Positions 1-9,191 of a DNA stretch of 58,106 nucleotides are shown one piece after another. The stretch is taken from NCBI GenBank assembly GCA_020630775.1, contig JAHDIN010000009.1, positions 20,641 through 78,746 on the forward strand. The letters run 5' to 3'. This stretch comes from Saprospiraceae bacterium (lineage in GTDB: Bacteria > Bacteroidota > Bacteroidia > Chitinophagales > Saprospiraceae). Positions within the stretch are counted from its first letter, which is position 1, and the number at the start of each line of letters is the position of its first letter. Position numbers and translations under genes: made by a program. The notes below the pieces were generated by a model. The model worked only from the letters and a program-made list of their open reading frames with translations. It was not told the origin of the DNA and searched no databases.

Positions 1-166
1 TCAATTGTATAATTAATATCATTTACTTGAAACACTGAGTGAAACGAATGGAGATAGCTTTTTCTCACATGAACAGTTCACTTCTTTAATTCAAACACTG
101 AGTGCAACGAATGGAGATAGCTTTTTAATTAATAATGAAGAATGAATAATTAATAATTGGGTGGGT
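1..166. repeat. two copies of a dispersed repeat plus AT-rich repeat
   Basis: Positions about 31-64 and 92-125 hold two near-identical copies of a unit built on the core AACACTGAGTG(A/C)AACGAATG followed by GAGATAGCTTTTT. The reverse complement of this unit recurs at 6101-6340, so it is a dispersed family. Positions 126-160 carry an AATGAATAATTAATAATT block that recurs near 6403-6437 and 17636-17686. No gene is visible here. The unit resembles the short REP-like palindromic repeats common in Bacteroidota genomes; that comparison is an inference. Confidence 0.75.
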
Positions 167-553
167 CTATAATGTATCAATGATTTCCTTATGTCTGTAT
201 TTTATCATCTTTTTGATAAGCTTTTCGGGTAGCGGCTGGCCAAAGGGAAATTGAATGGATCCTTTACCTAGTTTGTAATCTCCCAGTTCGTTTTTAAAAT
301 GTTCTATAGTTTCAGGAAAAGGGTAGAAGCCTACAAATTTTTTAGTGGCCATCATCATGATTTGTTGGTCTTTTTTCGCGGCATGGACAAGCTTAAATGA
401 AGGGACTTTGTAGTCAGCAAGCTCTTGAGCTTCAGGGATCGCCTCATAAATTAATTGGATTAATTTCTTTAAAATGACCTGCGCTTCCTCTGATTGTTCA
501 ATGACATAATCATTGGCGGTTTTATAGGTGGGCATGACGCCTTTCTTTCCCAT
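167..553 (-). CDS. DUF1801 (YdhG-like) family protein
   Basis: This 128-residue protein matches the small DUF1801/YdhG-like fold family. It shows the typical N-terminal helix (TANDYVIEQSEEAQVILKKL), a central IPEAQELADYKVPSF stretch, a strand ending in FVGFYPFPETIEHF, and the closing GKGSIQFPFGQPLPEKLIKKMI. Members are small cytosolic proteins; a frataxin-like iron-binding role was proposed for some Bacillus relatives, and I do not claim that here. It stands alone, read away from the rocD/coaE pair. The ATG at 553 gives the family's usual length. Confidence 0.85.
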   Translation of the reverse strand: MGKKGVMPTYKTANDYVIEQSEEAQVILKKLIQLIYEAIPEAQELADYKVPSFKLVHAAKKDQQIMMMATKKFVGFYPFPETIEHFKNELGDYKLGKGSIQFPFGQPLPEKLIKKMIKYRHKEIIDTL

Positions 554-636
554 TTAATTTTTTGATTTAATTATGTGCGCAAAGCCTTTAATTTTGAGGC
601 CTGTTTTTTATCACGTTAATCTTGAATTCCCAAAAA

Positions 637-1914
637 TTAAGCCTGATTCTCAAATTCCATTATTGTCTTACTGATGATGTCACAACATTCATGTAGTTGT
701 TCTTCAGTCATCACTAATGGCGGTGCAAATCTGATTTTATTGCCGTGTGTTGGTTTAGCAAGCAGGCCATTGTCCCTAAGCGACATGCAAATGTTCCAAG
801 CTGTTTTACTGTCTTCCGTATCATTGATAACGATAGCATTCAATAAGCCTTTACCTCGGACTAATGTGACAAGCTCGGTCTTATCAACAAGCTCTTGCAT
901 ACGTTCTCTAAATATCTTACCCAATCTTTGAGCATTGCCCGCTAAATCTTCTTCTTCGATAACTTCTAAAGCGGCCATAGCTACAGCACATGCTAAAGGG
1001 TTGCCTCCAAATGTTGATCCATGTTCGCCAGGTTTAATGCAAAGCATAATGTCATCATTAGCTAATACAGCGGATACTGGAAAGACGCCTCCTGAAAGCG
1101 CTTTACCTAAAACTAAAATATCAGGTTTAACTTCTGGTTGGTGGCCACAGCTCTTTTCGCAACTGCAATTACCGCAAGTAGCCAATAGTTTACCTGTTCT
1201 AGCAATACCTGTTTGTACTTCATCTGCTATAAATAAAGCATTATATTTTTTACAAAGATCAAAAGCACCCTTTAGATAGCCTTCATCTGGTACATAAACA
1301 CCAGCTTCTCCTTGAATGGGCTCTACGATAAACCCAGCAGCATTGGGATCTTTAAGGGCCTCTTCTAATGCATTTAAATCATTATATGGTACAATTTCAT
1401 AACCTGGCATAAAAGGACCGAAGCCTGTAGTGCTATCAGGGTCGACAGAAGCAGAAATAACAGCTAATGTTCTACCATGAAAATTACCTGTTGCAAAAAT
1501 GATTTTTGCTTTGTATGGTTCAACACCTTTCTTTTCATAAGCCCATTTTCTGCATAGTTTTAAAGCTGTTTCTACAGCTTCAACACCAGAATTTATTGGT
1601 AGGACTTTATCGTATTTAAAATATTCAGTGACAAATTTTTCATAGGGCCCTAACATGTCATTGTAAAATGCTCTTGATGTTAGGGTTAATGTTTCAGATT
1701 GAGACTTTAGAGCATTGATGATCTTTGGATGACAATGACCTTGGTTGACTGCTGAGTAAGCGCTTAAGAAATCATAGTATCTTTTACCTTCAACATCCCA
1801 AACATATACGCCATCTCCTTTAGATAATACAACTGGTAGGGGATGGTAATTATGCGCACCATACTTATCTTCCATTTGCATCAAGTCCTTCGATGATAAA
1901 GTCTCTACATTCAT
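637..1914 (-). CDS. rocD: ornithine aminotransferase
   Basis: A 425-residue class III PLP-dependent aminotransferase. It converts L-ornithine and a 2-oxo acid (usually 2-oxoglutarate) to glutamate semialdehyde and glutamate, linking arginine/citrulline breakdown to proline and glutamate. The N-terminus [19 protein letters not shown], the FYNDMLG region and the cofactor site are typical: Asp231 in FIADEVQTG and Lys271 in [10 protein letters not shown], the lysine that holds PLP. Between RTGKLLA and KPDILVLG there is an insert with Cys247, 250, 252 and 256, absent from most RocD proteins I know. The start codon overlaps the coaE stop by four bases (ATGA), so the two are probably one transcript. 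CtlX at 9192 may feed the same pathway. Confidence 0.93.
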   Translation of the reverse strand: MNVETLSSKDLMQMEDKYGAHNYHPLPVVLSKGDGVYVWDVEGKRYYDFLSAYSAVNQGHCHPKIINALKSQSETLTLTSRAFYNDMLGPYEKFVTEYFKYDKVLPINSGVEAVETALKLCRKWAYEKKGVEPYKAKIIFATGNFHGRTLAVISASVDPDSTTGFGPFMPGYEIVPYNDLNALEEALKDPNAAGFIVEPIQGEAGVYVPDEGYLKGAFDLCKKYNALFIADEVQTGIARTGKLLATCGNCSCEKSCGHQPEVKPDILVLGKALSGGVFPVSAVLANDDIMLCIKPGEHGSTFGGNPLACAVAMAALEVIEEEDLAGNAQRLGKIFRERMQELVDKTELVTLVRGKGLLNAIVINDTEDSKTAWNICMSLRDNGLLAKPTHGNKIRFAPPLVMTEEQLHECCDIISKTIMEFENQA

Positions 1915-2504
1915 TTGATTAGCTTTAAAATTTGGTTGTGAATTTTTTGTACTTGTTTGGCTATATCTTCCTTGCCATCATTGATGATAACGAAGTCTGA
2001 CAAAGGTATCTTTTTTTGATCAGAAAGTTGATTTTTCATTCTGTTCAAGACTCGTTCTTTGGTGACATTGTCTCGCTTAATAACTCTATTAATTCTAATA
2101 TCTTTAGGCGCAGTGACTAAAATGATTTTATCAAACTTGTCCCCAGCTTTTATTTCAAATAATAATGCAGATTCCTCAATGGCATAGGGTGCCTTTTGTT
2201 GATTGGCCCATGATCTAAAGTCTGCTTGTACGGCTGGATGAACCAATTTATTAAGGGATTTAAGGAGTTTTTTGTTATTGAAAACAAGTTGGGCTATGTA
2301 GGGTCGATTGGGTCGACCATTACGGTGGTAGCTGTCTTTTCCTAATAGTGATTTAATGGAGGATTTTAAAACGGGGTCTTGGATCATCAATCTTTTGGCT
2401 TCCTTGTCCGCTAAATAGATAGGAATATCGAATTGATTGAAAAATCGACCAACATATGATTTCCCCGAACCAATACCTCCTGTTAAACCGATGATAGGCT
2501 TCAT
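1911..2504 (-). CDS. coaE: dephospho-CoA kinase
   Basis: A 197-residue P-loop kinase for the last step of coenzyme A synthesis: ATP-dependent phosphorylation of the 3'-hydroxyl of dephospho-CoA. The Walker A motif [11 protein letters not shown] lies at residues 7-17, followed by the DKEAKRLM segment, the [11 protein letters not shown] motif and the lid arginines in RINRVIKRD. Length is normal. It is the first gene of the coaE-rocD pair, overlapping rocD by four bases, and is divergent from the ABC transporter genes. Confidence 0.95.
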   Translation of the reverse strand: MKPIIGLTGGIGSGKSYVGRFFNQFDIPIYLADKEAKRLMIQDPVLKSSIKSLLGKDSYHRNGRPNRPYIAQLVFNNKKLLKSLNKLVHPAVQADFRSWANQQKAPYAIEESALLFEIKAGDKFDKIILVTAPKDIRINRVIKRDNVTKERVLNRMKNQLSDQKKIPLSDFVIINDGKEDIAKQVQKIHNQILKLIK

Positions 2505-2589
2505 TTATAGGTTTTATGTGCTTTGTGTTTGAAGGTAAAGCTATGTGAATTGTGTAAATTGTGCCAATATTCACAAAATATATTTGAAT

Positions 2590-3366
2590 ATGATCAGTGT
2601 CAGAAACGTTCAAAAAACTTACAAGCTGAATAAGCAACAAAAAAAAGAGTTGCAGACTTCAGCATCTTCCATTAATGCCGTAAATAACATATCCTTTGAA
2701 TGCCAGCCAGGAAGAGTGTTCTCTTTATTAGGCCCTAATGGCGCAGGAAAAACAACAACGCTTCGAATGATTTCCACAATCTTAAAGCCTACTTCAGGTG
2801 ATATTATTGTAGCGAATGAAAGTGTGACTCAAAACGCGCAAAAAGTCCGATCAAAAATTGGTTTCCTCACAGGTTCCACAAACTTGTATGATCGCTTGAC
2901 GCCTTCTGAGGTTGTGAATTATTTTGGGACGCTTCACAATATGAGCAAGACCGACTTAGATCAAAGACGCGATCAACTATTCACACAATTAGGTATACAC
3001 GATTTCTCAAAGAAACGAATTGCTCAGATGTCTACGGGTATGAAGCAGAAGGTGTCTATTGCAAGAAGTATGATACATAATCCTGATGTCGTCATTTTTG
3101 ATGAACCGACTTCTGGCTTGGATGTCATTACAGCTAATAGCATTATAGAATTAATCAAAGATTGTAAAGCTCAGAATAAGACCGTCATCTTTTCTTCTCA
3201 CATCATGAGTGAAGTGGATTTATTATGTGATGACTTGGCGATTATTTCAAAAGGGGATTTGGTATATAATAGCTCAATGGATGATTTTAGAAGAGATTTT
3301 AGTAATACCTCTTTGACTGAAGCATTCATCAATATTGTTAACAAACACAGCAGTGCAGCTGTTTAA
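2590..3366 (+). CDS. natA: ABC-2 exporter ATP-binding protein (NatA-like)
   Basis: A cytoplasmic ATPase subunit of an ABC-2 type exporter. From the ATG at 2590 it is 258 residues. Walker A GPNGAGKT is at residues 48-55, then the signature loop MSTGMKQK, Walker [13 protein letters not shown] and the switch histidine in FSSHIMSE. An earlier in-frame ATG at 2545 would add 15 residues with no family counterpart, so 2590 is chosen. It is followed 11 bases later by its permease. The NatA/NatB sodium-exporter label rests on general similarity; the exported substrate is not known. A TATATTTG box ends three bases before the chosen start. Confidence 0.88.
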   Translation: MISVRNVQKTYKLNKQQKKELQTSASSINAVNNISFECQPGRVFSLLGPNGAGKTTTLRMISTILKPTSGDIIVANESVTQNAQKVRSKIGFLTGSTNLYDRLTPSEVVNYFGTLHNMSKTDLDQRRDQLFTQLGIHDFSKKRIAQMSTGMKQKVSIARSMIHNPDVVIFDEPTSGLDVITANSIIELIKDCKAQNKTVIFSSHIMSEVDLLCDDLAIISKGDLVYNSSMDDFRRDFSNTSLTEAFINIVNKHSSAAV

Positions 3367-3377
3367 AATAGAATGGT

Positions 3378-4553
3378 ATGAAGACGATAATAACGGTTAT
3401 TAAGAAAGAGTTATTAGACACGTTGAGGGATAGGAGGACTTTAGTTTCGGCGATACTACTGCCTACTATTCTTTTGCCTGTGATGCTTTATGGGTTTACG
3501 AAGATTTCTGAAAAGGTAATGACTAAGGAGAAGGAAAAGGCTTTAAAAGTAGCCTTGTTGAATCCGCCAGCTAACTTCGATAGTGAGTTAGACTCAGAAA
3601 AATATACAATTATTGATTCTATAGAAACGATGGAACAAGGAAGAGATGCTATTCTCGGCGATGATCTAGATGCCATGATCTCTTTTCTTGATGGTTATGA
3701 ATCTAAAATTTCTGGAGGTCAGACAGCCAAAGTGCATATGTGGTACAAGTCCACCAATATTATGGTAAAAGATAGACTGACCACCATTTTCGAAAAGTAT
3801 GAAAAGGCGATTCTAGATGATAGGATTGCTAATTTAGACATTACCAAAGAAACGATTGATCCCATTGATCTTACACGATATGATATCGCCCCTAAGAAAG
3901 AACAGATAGGGAAATTGGTCGGTGGATTTTTACCGTACTTGTTTATCATTTTCTGCTTTACAGGCTGCATGTATCCTGCATTGGATTTGATAACTGGCGA
4001 AAGAGAAAGAGGCACTATTGAAACCTTACTGACTTCTCCAGCTTCAAGATTTGATATATTGATGGGAAAGGTAATTTCTATTGCAGTAGTTGGATTCGCG
4101 GCGGCCGTATTGACAATTATGGGTTTGGTTTTGTCGTTGAAGTTGATTCCAGATATTCCTGAAGATTTTCTAGATGCCATTTCAAATATGGTACAAATGA
4201 AAAGCGTCTTGATGCTTATTGTTATGATCCTGCCATTGTCACTTTTCTTTGGAGGCGTCATATCAGCTATGGTTGTCAAGGCCAAAAGCTTTAAAGAAGC
4301 TCAGAGTATTATAACGCCAATATCATTTATGATTATAATGCCAGCAATGATTGGTTTATTGCCTGGAATCGAATTAACATGGACAACAGCAATGATCCCG
4401 ATAACGAATATTGCTTTAGCTACAAAAGAAATAGTAGCAGATACTATAAATATGGGACATTATGTCTTTATCGTGCTGAGTTTGGTTGTTTTAGCTGTGA
4501 TTTCGGTATTTGTGAGCTATAGACAATTTTCAAAAGAAGGCATGGTCCTGTAA
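3378..4553 (+). CDS. natB: ABC-2 exporter permease (NatB-like)
   Basis: A 391-residue membrane protein that partners the preceding ATPase. It has one N-terminal membrane segment (about residues 20-42, TLVSAILLPTILLPVMLYGF), a large extracytoplasmic domain to about residue 185, then a block of about five membrane segments. The motif ITGERERGTIETLLTSP after the second membrane segment is characteristic of the ABC-2/NatB family. The substrate cannot be read from the sequence. Confidence 0.88.
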   Translation: MKTIITVIKKELLDTLRDRRTLVSAILLPTILLPVMLYGFTKISEKVMTKEKEKALKVALLNPPANFDSELDSEKYTIIDSIETMEQGRDAILGDDLDAMISFLDGYESKISGGQTAKVHMWYKSTNIMVKDRLTTIFEKYEKAILDDRIANLDITKETIDPIDLTRYDIAPKKEQIGKLVGGFLPYLFIIFCFTGCMYPALDLITGERERGTIETLLTSPASRFDILMGKVISIAVVGFAAAVLTIMGLVLSLKLIPDIPEDFLDAISNMVQMKSVLMLIVMILPLSLFFGGVISAMVVKAKSFKEAQSIITPISFMIIMPAMIGLLPGIELTWTTAMIPITNIALATKEIVADTINMGHYVFIVLSLVVLAVISVFVSYRQFSKEGMVL

Positions 4554-4587
4554 TGATTTTAATGCCCATTTGTTATAATTTTGCAGC

Positions 4588-5220
4588 ATGAAAATTAAGT
4601 TATCACCCGGACATGAAATCCTATCCAACAAGGACGAATCAGTGCCTTTATTTAATAGCAAAATGTTGGATGTGTTTTCGAGAGTATCATGGTATGTGCC
4701 GTTAATTATTTTCTTGCCTGTCATTGCTTATTTTTCTTATATCAGTTTTACGACTTATAACTTCTCAATAGGGAAATTTCTAGGGCTTTTCTTTGGAGGT
4801 TTATTCCTGTGGACGCTAGTGGAGTATCTCTTTCATAGATTTATTTTTCACTATTACCCCAAAAATGCTTTTGGCCGTAAATTGCATTTCTTGATGCATG
4901 GTGTGCATCATGCTTATCCAAATGACTCTATGCGTTTGGTAATGCCACCCGCGATGAGTATTCCTTTAGCGACTAGTTTTTACTTTATATGGTTGCTTGT
5001 CTTTGGTGATTTAGTTGCACCTATTTTTGCTGGGTTTATTCTGGGTTACTTAACCTATGATATGATGCACTACGCTACACATCACGCTAAGTTTATCAAA
5101 GGAAATTGGTTTGTAAATATCAAGAATCACCACATGAAGCACCACTATCAAGATCCTGATCATGGTTTTGGCGTGTCTTCAAACTTTTGGGATAAGATAT
5201 TCAGAACTGAAATCAAATGA
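4588..5220 (+). CDS. fatty acid hydroxylase superfamily protein
   Basis: A 210-residue integral membrane di-iron oxygenase of the sterol desaturase/fatty acid hydroxylase family. Histidine clusters that would bind the two irons are visible: HRFIFH (83-88), HFLMHGVHH (100-108), HYATHH (161-166) and NHHMKHH (180-186). Hydrophobic segments lie at about 35-58, 63-80 and 123-157. The pattern is close to fatty acid 2-hydroxylases, which add an alpha-hydroxyl to acyl chains of sphingolipids; many Bacteroidota make sphingolipids, so a membrane-lipid role is a reasonable inference. It follows natB by 34 bases and overlaps the next gene by four (ATGA). A TAATTTTG box ends four bases before the ATG. Confidence 0.88.
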   Translation: MKIKLSPGHEILSNKDESVPLFNSKMLDVFSRVSWYVPLIIFLPVIAYFSYISFTTYNFSIGKFLGLFFGGLFLWTLVEYLFHRFIFHYYPKNAFGRKLHFLMHGVHHAYPNDSMRLVMPPAMSIPLATSFYFIWLLVFGDLVAPIFAGFILGYLTYDMMHYATHHAKFIKGNWFVNIKNHHMKHHYQDPDHGFGVSSNFWDKIFRTEIK

Positions 5221-5480
5221 TGGTCACCGCAGAGATCAGTCTGTATCCTCTAACTTCTGATTACGAAGAAAGTATCATAAATTTTATAAAAGCACTAAAA
5301 GCTAATCCTGACCTGCAAGTGCATACCCATGCCATGAGTACTTTTGTAAAAGGGGAAAAGAATAAAGTATTCAGTGGCATTTCAAAAGCCCTCGATTCTA
5401 TTGATCAAACGGCCTTCAGTTTCGTTATGAAATTAATTAATCGGAATTTGCCTGTGGAGGATGGTTTTTTGGAGTTTTAA
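5217..5480 (+). CDS. YkoF/MTH1187-like thiamine-binding family protein
   Basis: An 87-residue small alpha/beta protein. The pattern VTAEISLYPLTSDYEESIINFIKAL, then QVHTHAMSTFVKG and SFVMKLINRN, fits the MTH1187/YkoF-like fold, some of whose members bind thiamine or hydroxymethylpyrimidine. The ligand here is unknown. Two adjacent ATGs (5217 and 5220) overlap the stop of the hydroxylase gene, so translation is probably coupled. Confidence 0.75.
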   Translation: MMVTAEISLYPLTSDYEESIINFIKALKANPDLQVHTHAMSTFVKGEKNKVFSGISKALDSIDQTAFSFVMKLINRNLPVEDGFLEF

Positions 5481-5553
5481 AGGCAAATAGTGGATTGGGT
5501 TTCTAAAGTTTCTTCAGACAATAAGTTGTATTTTTAAATAGTTATCTCTTTAG

Positions 5554-5781
5554 ATGAATATTCACACAGAAAAATTAAAGCTTGTTCACTTGTTGTTGAA
5601 TATTGATGATCCCAAAGTCATCAATAAAATTAAGGTGATCATCGAATCAACTCATAATAGAAAAGATATCTGGGAAGAATTAACAGATGTCCAAAAGAAA
5701 CAGCTTGATATAGCCTTGAAAGAGAGTTTAAATAATCAAACAGTTGATTATGAGAGATTCATTCGTAATCATCGAGAATGA
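5554..5781 (+). CDS. antitoxin of a RelE/ParE-type pair
   Basis: A 75-residue protein with an N-terminal helical part (EKLKLVHLLLNIDDPKVINKIK) and a polar C-terminal tail (KKQLDIALKESLNNQTVDYERFIRNHRE). This is the layout of Bacteroidota antitoxins paired with RelE/ParE toxins, whose tail wraps the toxin. The toxin gene starts at the antitoxin stop (overlap ATGA), as in working pairs. Because the toxin frame is broken, this may be an orphan antitoxin. Confidence 0.78.
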   Translation: MNIHTEKLKLVHLLLNIDDPKVINKIKVIIESTHNRKDIWEELTDVQKKQLDIALKESLNNQTVDYERFIRNHRE

Positions 5782-6073
5782 TGAGAAAAGTACTTCTCAC
5801 CAATACTGCCTCTTCTCAATTAACTAGCATTCTTGAATACCTTCAATTAACTCGGTCTACTAAAGTTAGGAAAGAATTTATTTCACGATTAGATACATGT
5901 ATTGAATTGGTGAAAACAAATCCCCATCTTTTTCCTAGATCATTTATTAAAACTGGTGTTCATAAATGTGTTGTCTCAATCAGACTTCATTTTATTATAC
6001 GCATAATTCGGAATCAATAACAATTCTTGTTGTTTTTGATAATAGGCGTGATCCCGAGAATATAAAATTTTAA
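5778..6073 (+). pseudogene. RelE/ParE-type toxin, frameshifted near the C-terminus
   Basis: The first 67 codons read as a RelE/ParE-family toxin (NTASSQLTSILEYLQLTRST ... TNPHLFPRSFIKTGVHKCVVS). The frame then gives an abnormal tail ending at 6020. From 5981, in another frame, the sequence continues as QTSFYYTHNSESITI followed by LVVFDNRRDPENIKF and a stop at 6073. That is exactly the expected family C-terminus, including the conserved FDNRRDP. A single missing base just before 5981 would restore a protein of about 98 residues. The toxin is therefore probably inactive, unless this is a sequencing error. Confidence 0.85.
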
Positions 6074-6491
6074 TTTTTTATTTGGTACGTTGTGTTACAC
6101 CTAGTGTTTGAATCCTTAATAAAAATTATACTTGATGACTAAAAGCGCTCTCCATGCGTTTCACTTAGTGTTTGGAATCTTTAAATAAATTTAGGCCTGA
6201 TGACTTAGCCTTTGAAGCCTTGAAAAGATTTAGGTTCGATGACTAAAAGCTCTCTCCATGCACTGCGTTTAGTGTTTGGACCTTTGGAAAGATTTGTGAT
6301 CGATGACAAAAAGCTCTCTCCATGCGTTCCACTTAGTTGAGAGGAAAAATTTTTTTTTGAGAAGAATAATTTTGAATTATTAAATGCTATTCTACGAAAG
6401 GCAATTATTAATTATTCATTTTTAATTATTCATTAAAATGCGGTTTCCACGCTACACAAATGTTACTAATCTCCAATCACCAATCTCTAAA
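6074..6491. repeat. intergenic repeat cluster
   Basis: No gene is seen in this 418-base convergent gap. Positions 6101-6340 hold three recognisable copies (around 6134-6176, 6238-6280 and 6301-6340) of a unit GATGACTAAAAGC(G/T)CTCTCC + ATGCGTTTCACTTAGTGTTTGG, plus a degraded one at 6196-6230. The unit is the reverse complement of the repeats at 31-125. An ATTATTAATTATTCATT block follows at about 6403-6437 and a CTCCAATCACCAATCTCTAA block at 6470-6490, next to the hscA stop. Confidence 0.75.
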
Positions 6492-8342
6492 TCACTCCCC
6501 AACTTTCTTCCCCGATAAAGCCTGCTTAATATTATAATTCATCGCGCGTTCTGCAAGTGGTGCTGAGAAATCATTAAGGATCTTCATGGCTAATTGGATG
6601 TTGTCTTTAGTTTTATCCTTAACGGCATGTTCTAAATCGTTGATTAAAGTTATTAATTCGTTAGTCTCTTCTTGAGATAAAATTGCTTCATTTTGTTTAA
6701 TGAATTTATGCCCAGAATGAATAATCGATTTAGCTTCGTTTTGAGCTTCAAGAAGTGCTTTGGTTTTCATGTCTTGTTCGGCATGCTTTAGAGAGTCCAC
6801 AAGCATTCGGCCCATTTCTTCTTCGCTGATGCCATATTGCGATGTGATGGTGATTTCTGTTTGTGTTTCAGAACGTTTTTCCATGGCTCTGACTTTTAAA
6901 ATACCATCTGCGTCAATAATAAAATGGACTTCGATTTTGGGAATGCCTGCAGGCATGGGTGGGATATTGCTCAATACAAATTCACCCAGCTTTCTATTGT
7001 GTTCGACCAAATCTCTTTCGCCTTGGAAGATAGATACTTTTAATTTTGATTGGCCGTCTACTGAAGTCGTGTACGATCTTCCAGCTGAAGACGGCACCTT
7101 TGAATTCCTTGGAATTATCACATCCATCAAGCCGCCCATCGTTTCAATACCTAAAGACAAAGGTGTGACATCTAAAAGTAAGTAGCCTGTTGTATTTCCT
7201 GCTAAAATATCCGCTTGAATGGCAGCTCCTTGAGCAACTACCTCGTCTGGATTTAAAGCGTCATTGGCTGTTTTCCCAAAGTAATTACTGACCATTTTTT
7301 TGACTAAAGGCATACGTGTGCTTCCTCCTACAAGGATGACTTCGTCTATATCGCTTAATTCTAATTCAGCATCCTTGACTGCACTTTTGCAAATGTCGAT
7401 CGTTTTCTCTACGATAGGCTTTGAAAGCTGATGAAATTCTTCTTTCGATATTTGAAAAGAACGATCTTTAGATTCAAAGATATCGTTGTCGCTCAGATGC
7501 ACTTTTGCCATTTCAGCTTGTAGCCTAATAGATTGTGCTAGACTTTTATTTGTATTTAAGTCTTCGGTAGAAAGTTGCGATTGATTAACCCAATGATCCA
7601 TGATCACCCTGTCAAAGTCATCTCCACCCAAGAAAGTATCTCCATTAGTAGATAGAACATCAAAGACACCATTATCTAGTTTAAGGATAGATATGTCAAA
7701 TGTCCCACCACCTAAATCATACACTGCTATGGTTTTTGATGGTTCCTCTTTCTTACCAAAACCATAAGCTAGACTTGCTGCAGTCGGTTCATTAATAATT
7801 CTCAGCACTTCTAATCCTGCTAATTTGCCAGCATCTCTAGTGGCTTGGCGTTGCGCATCATTAAAGTAAGCAGGCACTGTAATGACGGCTTTTGAAATAT
7901 TTTTATTGAGTACTTTTTCAATCCTTGCTTTTAGATATTTTAATATCTCCGCAGACAAGTTGACGGGCGTGTGAAACTCTTGACCAACTTTTACTTTTAC
8001 GAGTTTGTCCTCTTCGTCAATGATTTCATAGCCTAATAGACTTGTGTAGTTAGCTAGGTCTTTATAAGATTTACCCATTAACCTCTTGGCACTATAGATG
8101 GTTCTTTCAGGATGGGTGCTTAATAGTTTTTTGGCTAGATGTCCTACAATGATTTTATTTTCCTCATTGAAATGTACTATTGATGGTACCAATGCTGTTT
8201 GACCATCATCGTCCTTTATAACTCTAGCTTTTCCGTCTTCTACAATAGAAACAAGACTGTTGGTGGTGCCCAGATCAATGCCAATGATGACCTCGCTTTT
8301 TTCAACCTCTCCGGATTTCATGTTTATAGGTATCTTTGCCAT
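6492..8342 (-). CDS. hscA: Hsp70-family chaperone HscA
   Basis: A 616-residue Hsp70. The ATPase domain begins with [18 protein letters not shown] and has [21 protein letters not shown], the [11 protein letters not shown] phosphate loop and [14 protein letters not shown]. The substrate-binding domain contains [24 protein letters not shown] and [17 protein letters not shown]. The N-terminal extension [18 protein letters not shown] and the short C-terminus match Bacteroidota HscA, the chaperone for iron-sulfur cluster transfer from the scaffold, rather than DnaK. No hscB or iscU lies in the window. Only 37 bases separate it from divergent yhhQ. Confidence 0.85.
   Translation of the reverse strand: MAKIPINMKSGEVEKSEVIIGIDLGTTNSLVSIVEDGKARVIKDDDGQTALVPSIVHFNEENKIIVGHLAKKLLSTHPERTIYSAKRLMGKSYKDLANYTSLLGYEIIDEEDKLVKVKVGQEFHTPVNLSAEILKYLKARIEKVLNKNISKAVITVPAYFNDAQRQATRDAGKLAGLEVLRIINEPTAASLAYGFGKKEEPSKTIAVYDLGGGTFDISILKLDNGVFDVLSTNGDTFLGGDDFDRVIMDHWVNQSQLSTEDLNTNKSLAQSIRLQAEMAKVHLSDNDIFESKDRSFQISKEEFHQLSKPIVEKTIDICKSAVKDAELELSDIDEVILVGGSTRMPLVKKMVSNYFGKTANDALNPDEVVAQGAAIQADILAGNTTGYLLLDVTPLSLGIETMGGLMDVIIPRNSKVPSSAGRSYTTSVDGQSKLKVSIFQGERDLVEHNRKLGEFVLSNIPPMPAGIPKIEVHFIIDADGILKVRAMEKRSETQTEITITSQYGISEEEMGRMLVDSLKHAEQDMKTKALLEAQNEAKSIIHSGHKFIKQNEAILSQEETNELITLINDLEHAVKDKTKDNIQLAMKILNDFSAPLAERAMNYNIKQALSGKKVGE
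8331..8338 (+). promoter_or_regulatory. possible -7 promoter box for yhhQ
   Basis: TATCTTTG fits the Bacteroidota -7 consensus TAnnTTTG and lies 41 bases before the yhhQ ATG. Because only 37 bases separate the divergent genes, a yhhQ promoter must overlap the start of hscA. A good -33 box is not visible. Confidence 0.35.
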
Positions 8343-8379
8343 AGGATTATTTGTAGTACTATACGTCAGTTAATTATAA

Positions 8380-9156
8380 ATGTTCAAAAATAAGTCACAT
8401 ACTTTATTTCTAATACTTGGCGGCTTTTTTATAGCCAATGCTTTAGTGGCCGAGATGATAGGCATTAAAATCTTTTCCTTAGAATCAACATTGGGATTCA
8501 AATCTATGGATTGGACGATTTTGGGCGTTGATGGCTTAGGATTTAATTTAACTGCTGGTGTTTTATTGTGGCCTGTTGTATTCGTCATGACGGACGTCAT
8601 TAATGAATATTATGGTCAAAAGGGGGTTAAGTTTTTAAGTTACCTTACGGTCGGACTCATTATTTATGCCTTTATCATGATCTTTTCGGCAATCAATTTA
8701 GCGCCTAATGGATGGTGGAAAGATATCAGTGGAGTCATTGACGGTCAGCCAGAAAGCAGCATTAGCAATATGGATTTGGCATTCCGAAAAATCTTCGGTC
8801 AAGGGTTATGGATTATAGTGGGTTCACTAGTCGCTTTTTTGGTAGGGCAATTATTAGATGTATTTGTGTTTCATCGCATTAAAAAATGGACTGGTGAGAA
8901 AATGATTTGGTTGCGCGCCACAGGATCAACATTAGTGTCTCAATTTGTTGACAGTTTTGTTGTGCTCATAATTGCCTTTTACATAGGCTCTGATTGGGAA
9001 TTAGTGCGCGTATTAGCTATTGGCTTTGTCAACTATATCTATAAGTTTTTTATGGCAGTCGCATTAACACCTATTATCTATCTGGCACATTATTTAATCG
9101 ATAGATATTTGGGAGACGATTTGGCGGAAAAATTAAAGTCAGAAGCTGGAATGTAA
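8380..9156 (+). CDS. yhhQ: queuosine precursor transporter (YhhQ/VUT family)
   Basis: A 258-residue inner-membrane protein with about six hydrophobic segments. It has the family motif FVMTDVINEYYGQKG after the second segment, and WLRATGSTLVSQFVDSFVVLIIAFYIG later. Family members take up preQ0/preQ1, precursors of the modified tRNA base queuosine. No queuosine synthesis genes are nearby. Confidence 0.9.
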   Translation: MFKNKSHTLFLILGGFFIANALVAEMIGIKIFSLESTLGFKSMDWTILGVDGLGFNLTAGVLLWPVVFVMTDVINEYYGQKGVKFLSYLTVGLIIYAFIMIFSAINLAPNGWWKDISGVIDGQPESSISNMDLAFRKIFGQGLWIIVGSLVAFLVGQLLDVFVFHRIKKWTGEKMIWLRATGSTLVSQFVDSFVVLIIAFYIGSDWELVRVLAIGFVNYIYKFFMAVALTPIIYLAHYLIDRYLGDDLAEKLKSEAGM

Positions 9157-9191
9157 TTCATTAATTTTATCGCAGAAATAGAGATTACAAA

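Noticed and set aside
674..1279. Plus-strand reading frames across rocD
   Set aside because: Shadows of a well-supported gene on the other strand.
3719..4285. 188-codon minus-strand frame inside the exporter permease gene
   Set aside because: Antisense shadow of a clear ABC-2 permease; no family resemblance.
6190..6230. Hammerhead ribozyme (CTGATGA present)
   Set aside because: No GAAA core or the three stems follow at the right distance; the motif belongs to the repeat unit.
6101..6340. CRISPR array
   Set aside because: Copies are imperfect, spaced irregularly and few, with no cas genes; the same unit occurs elsewhere as a dispersed repeat.
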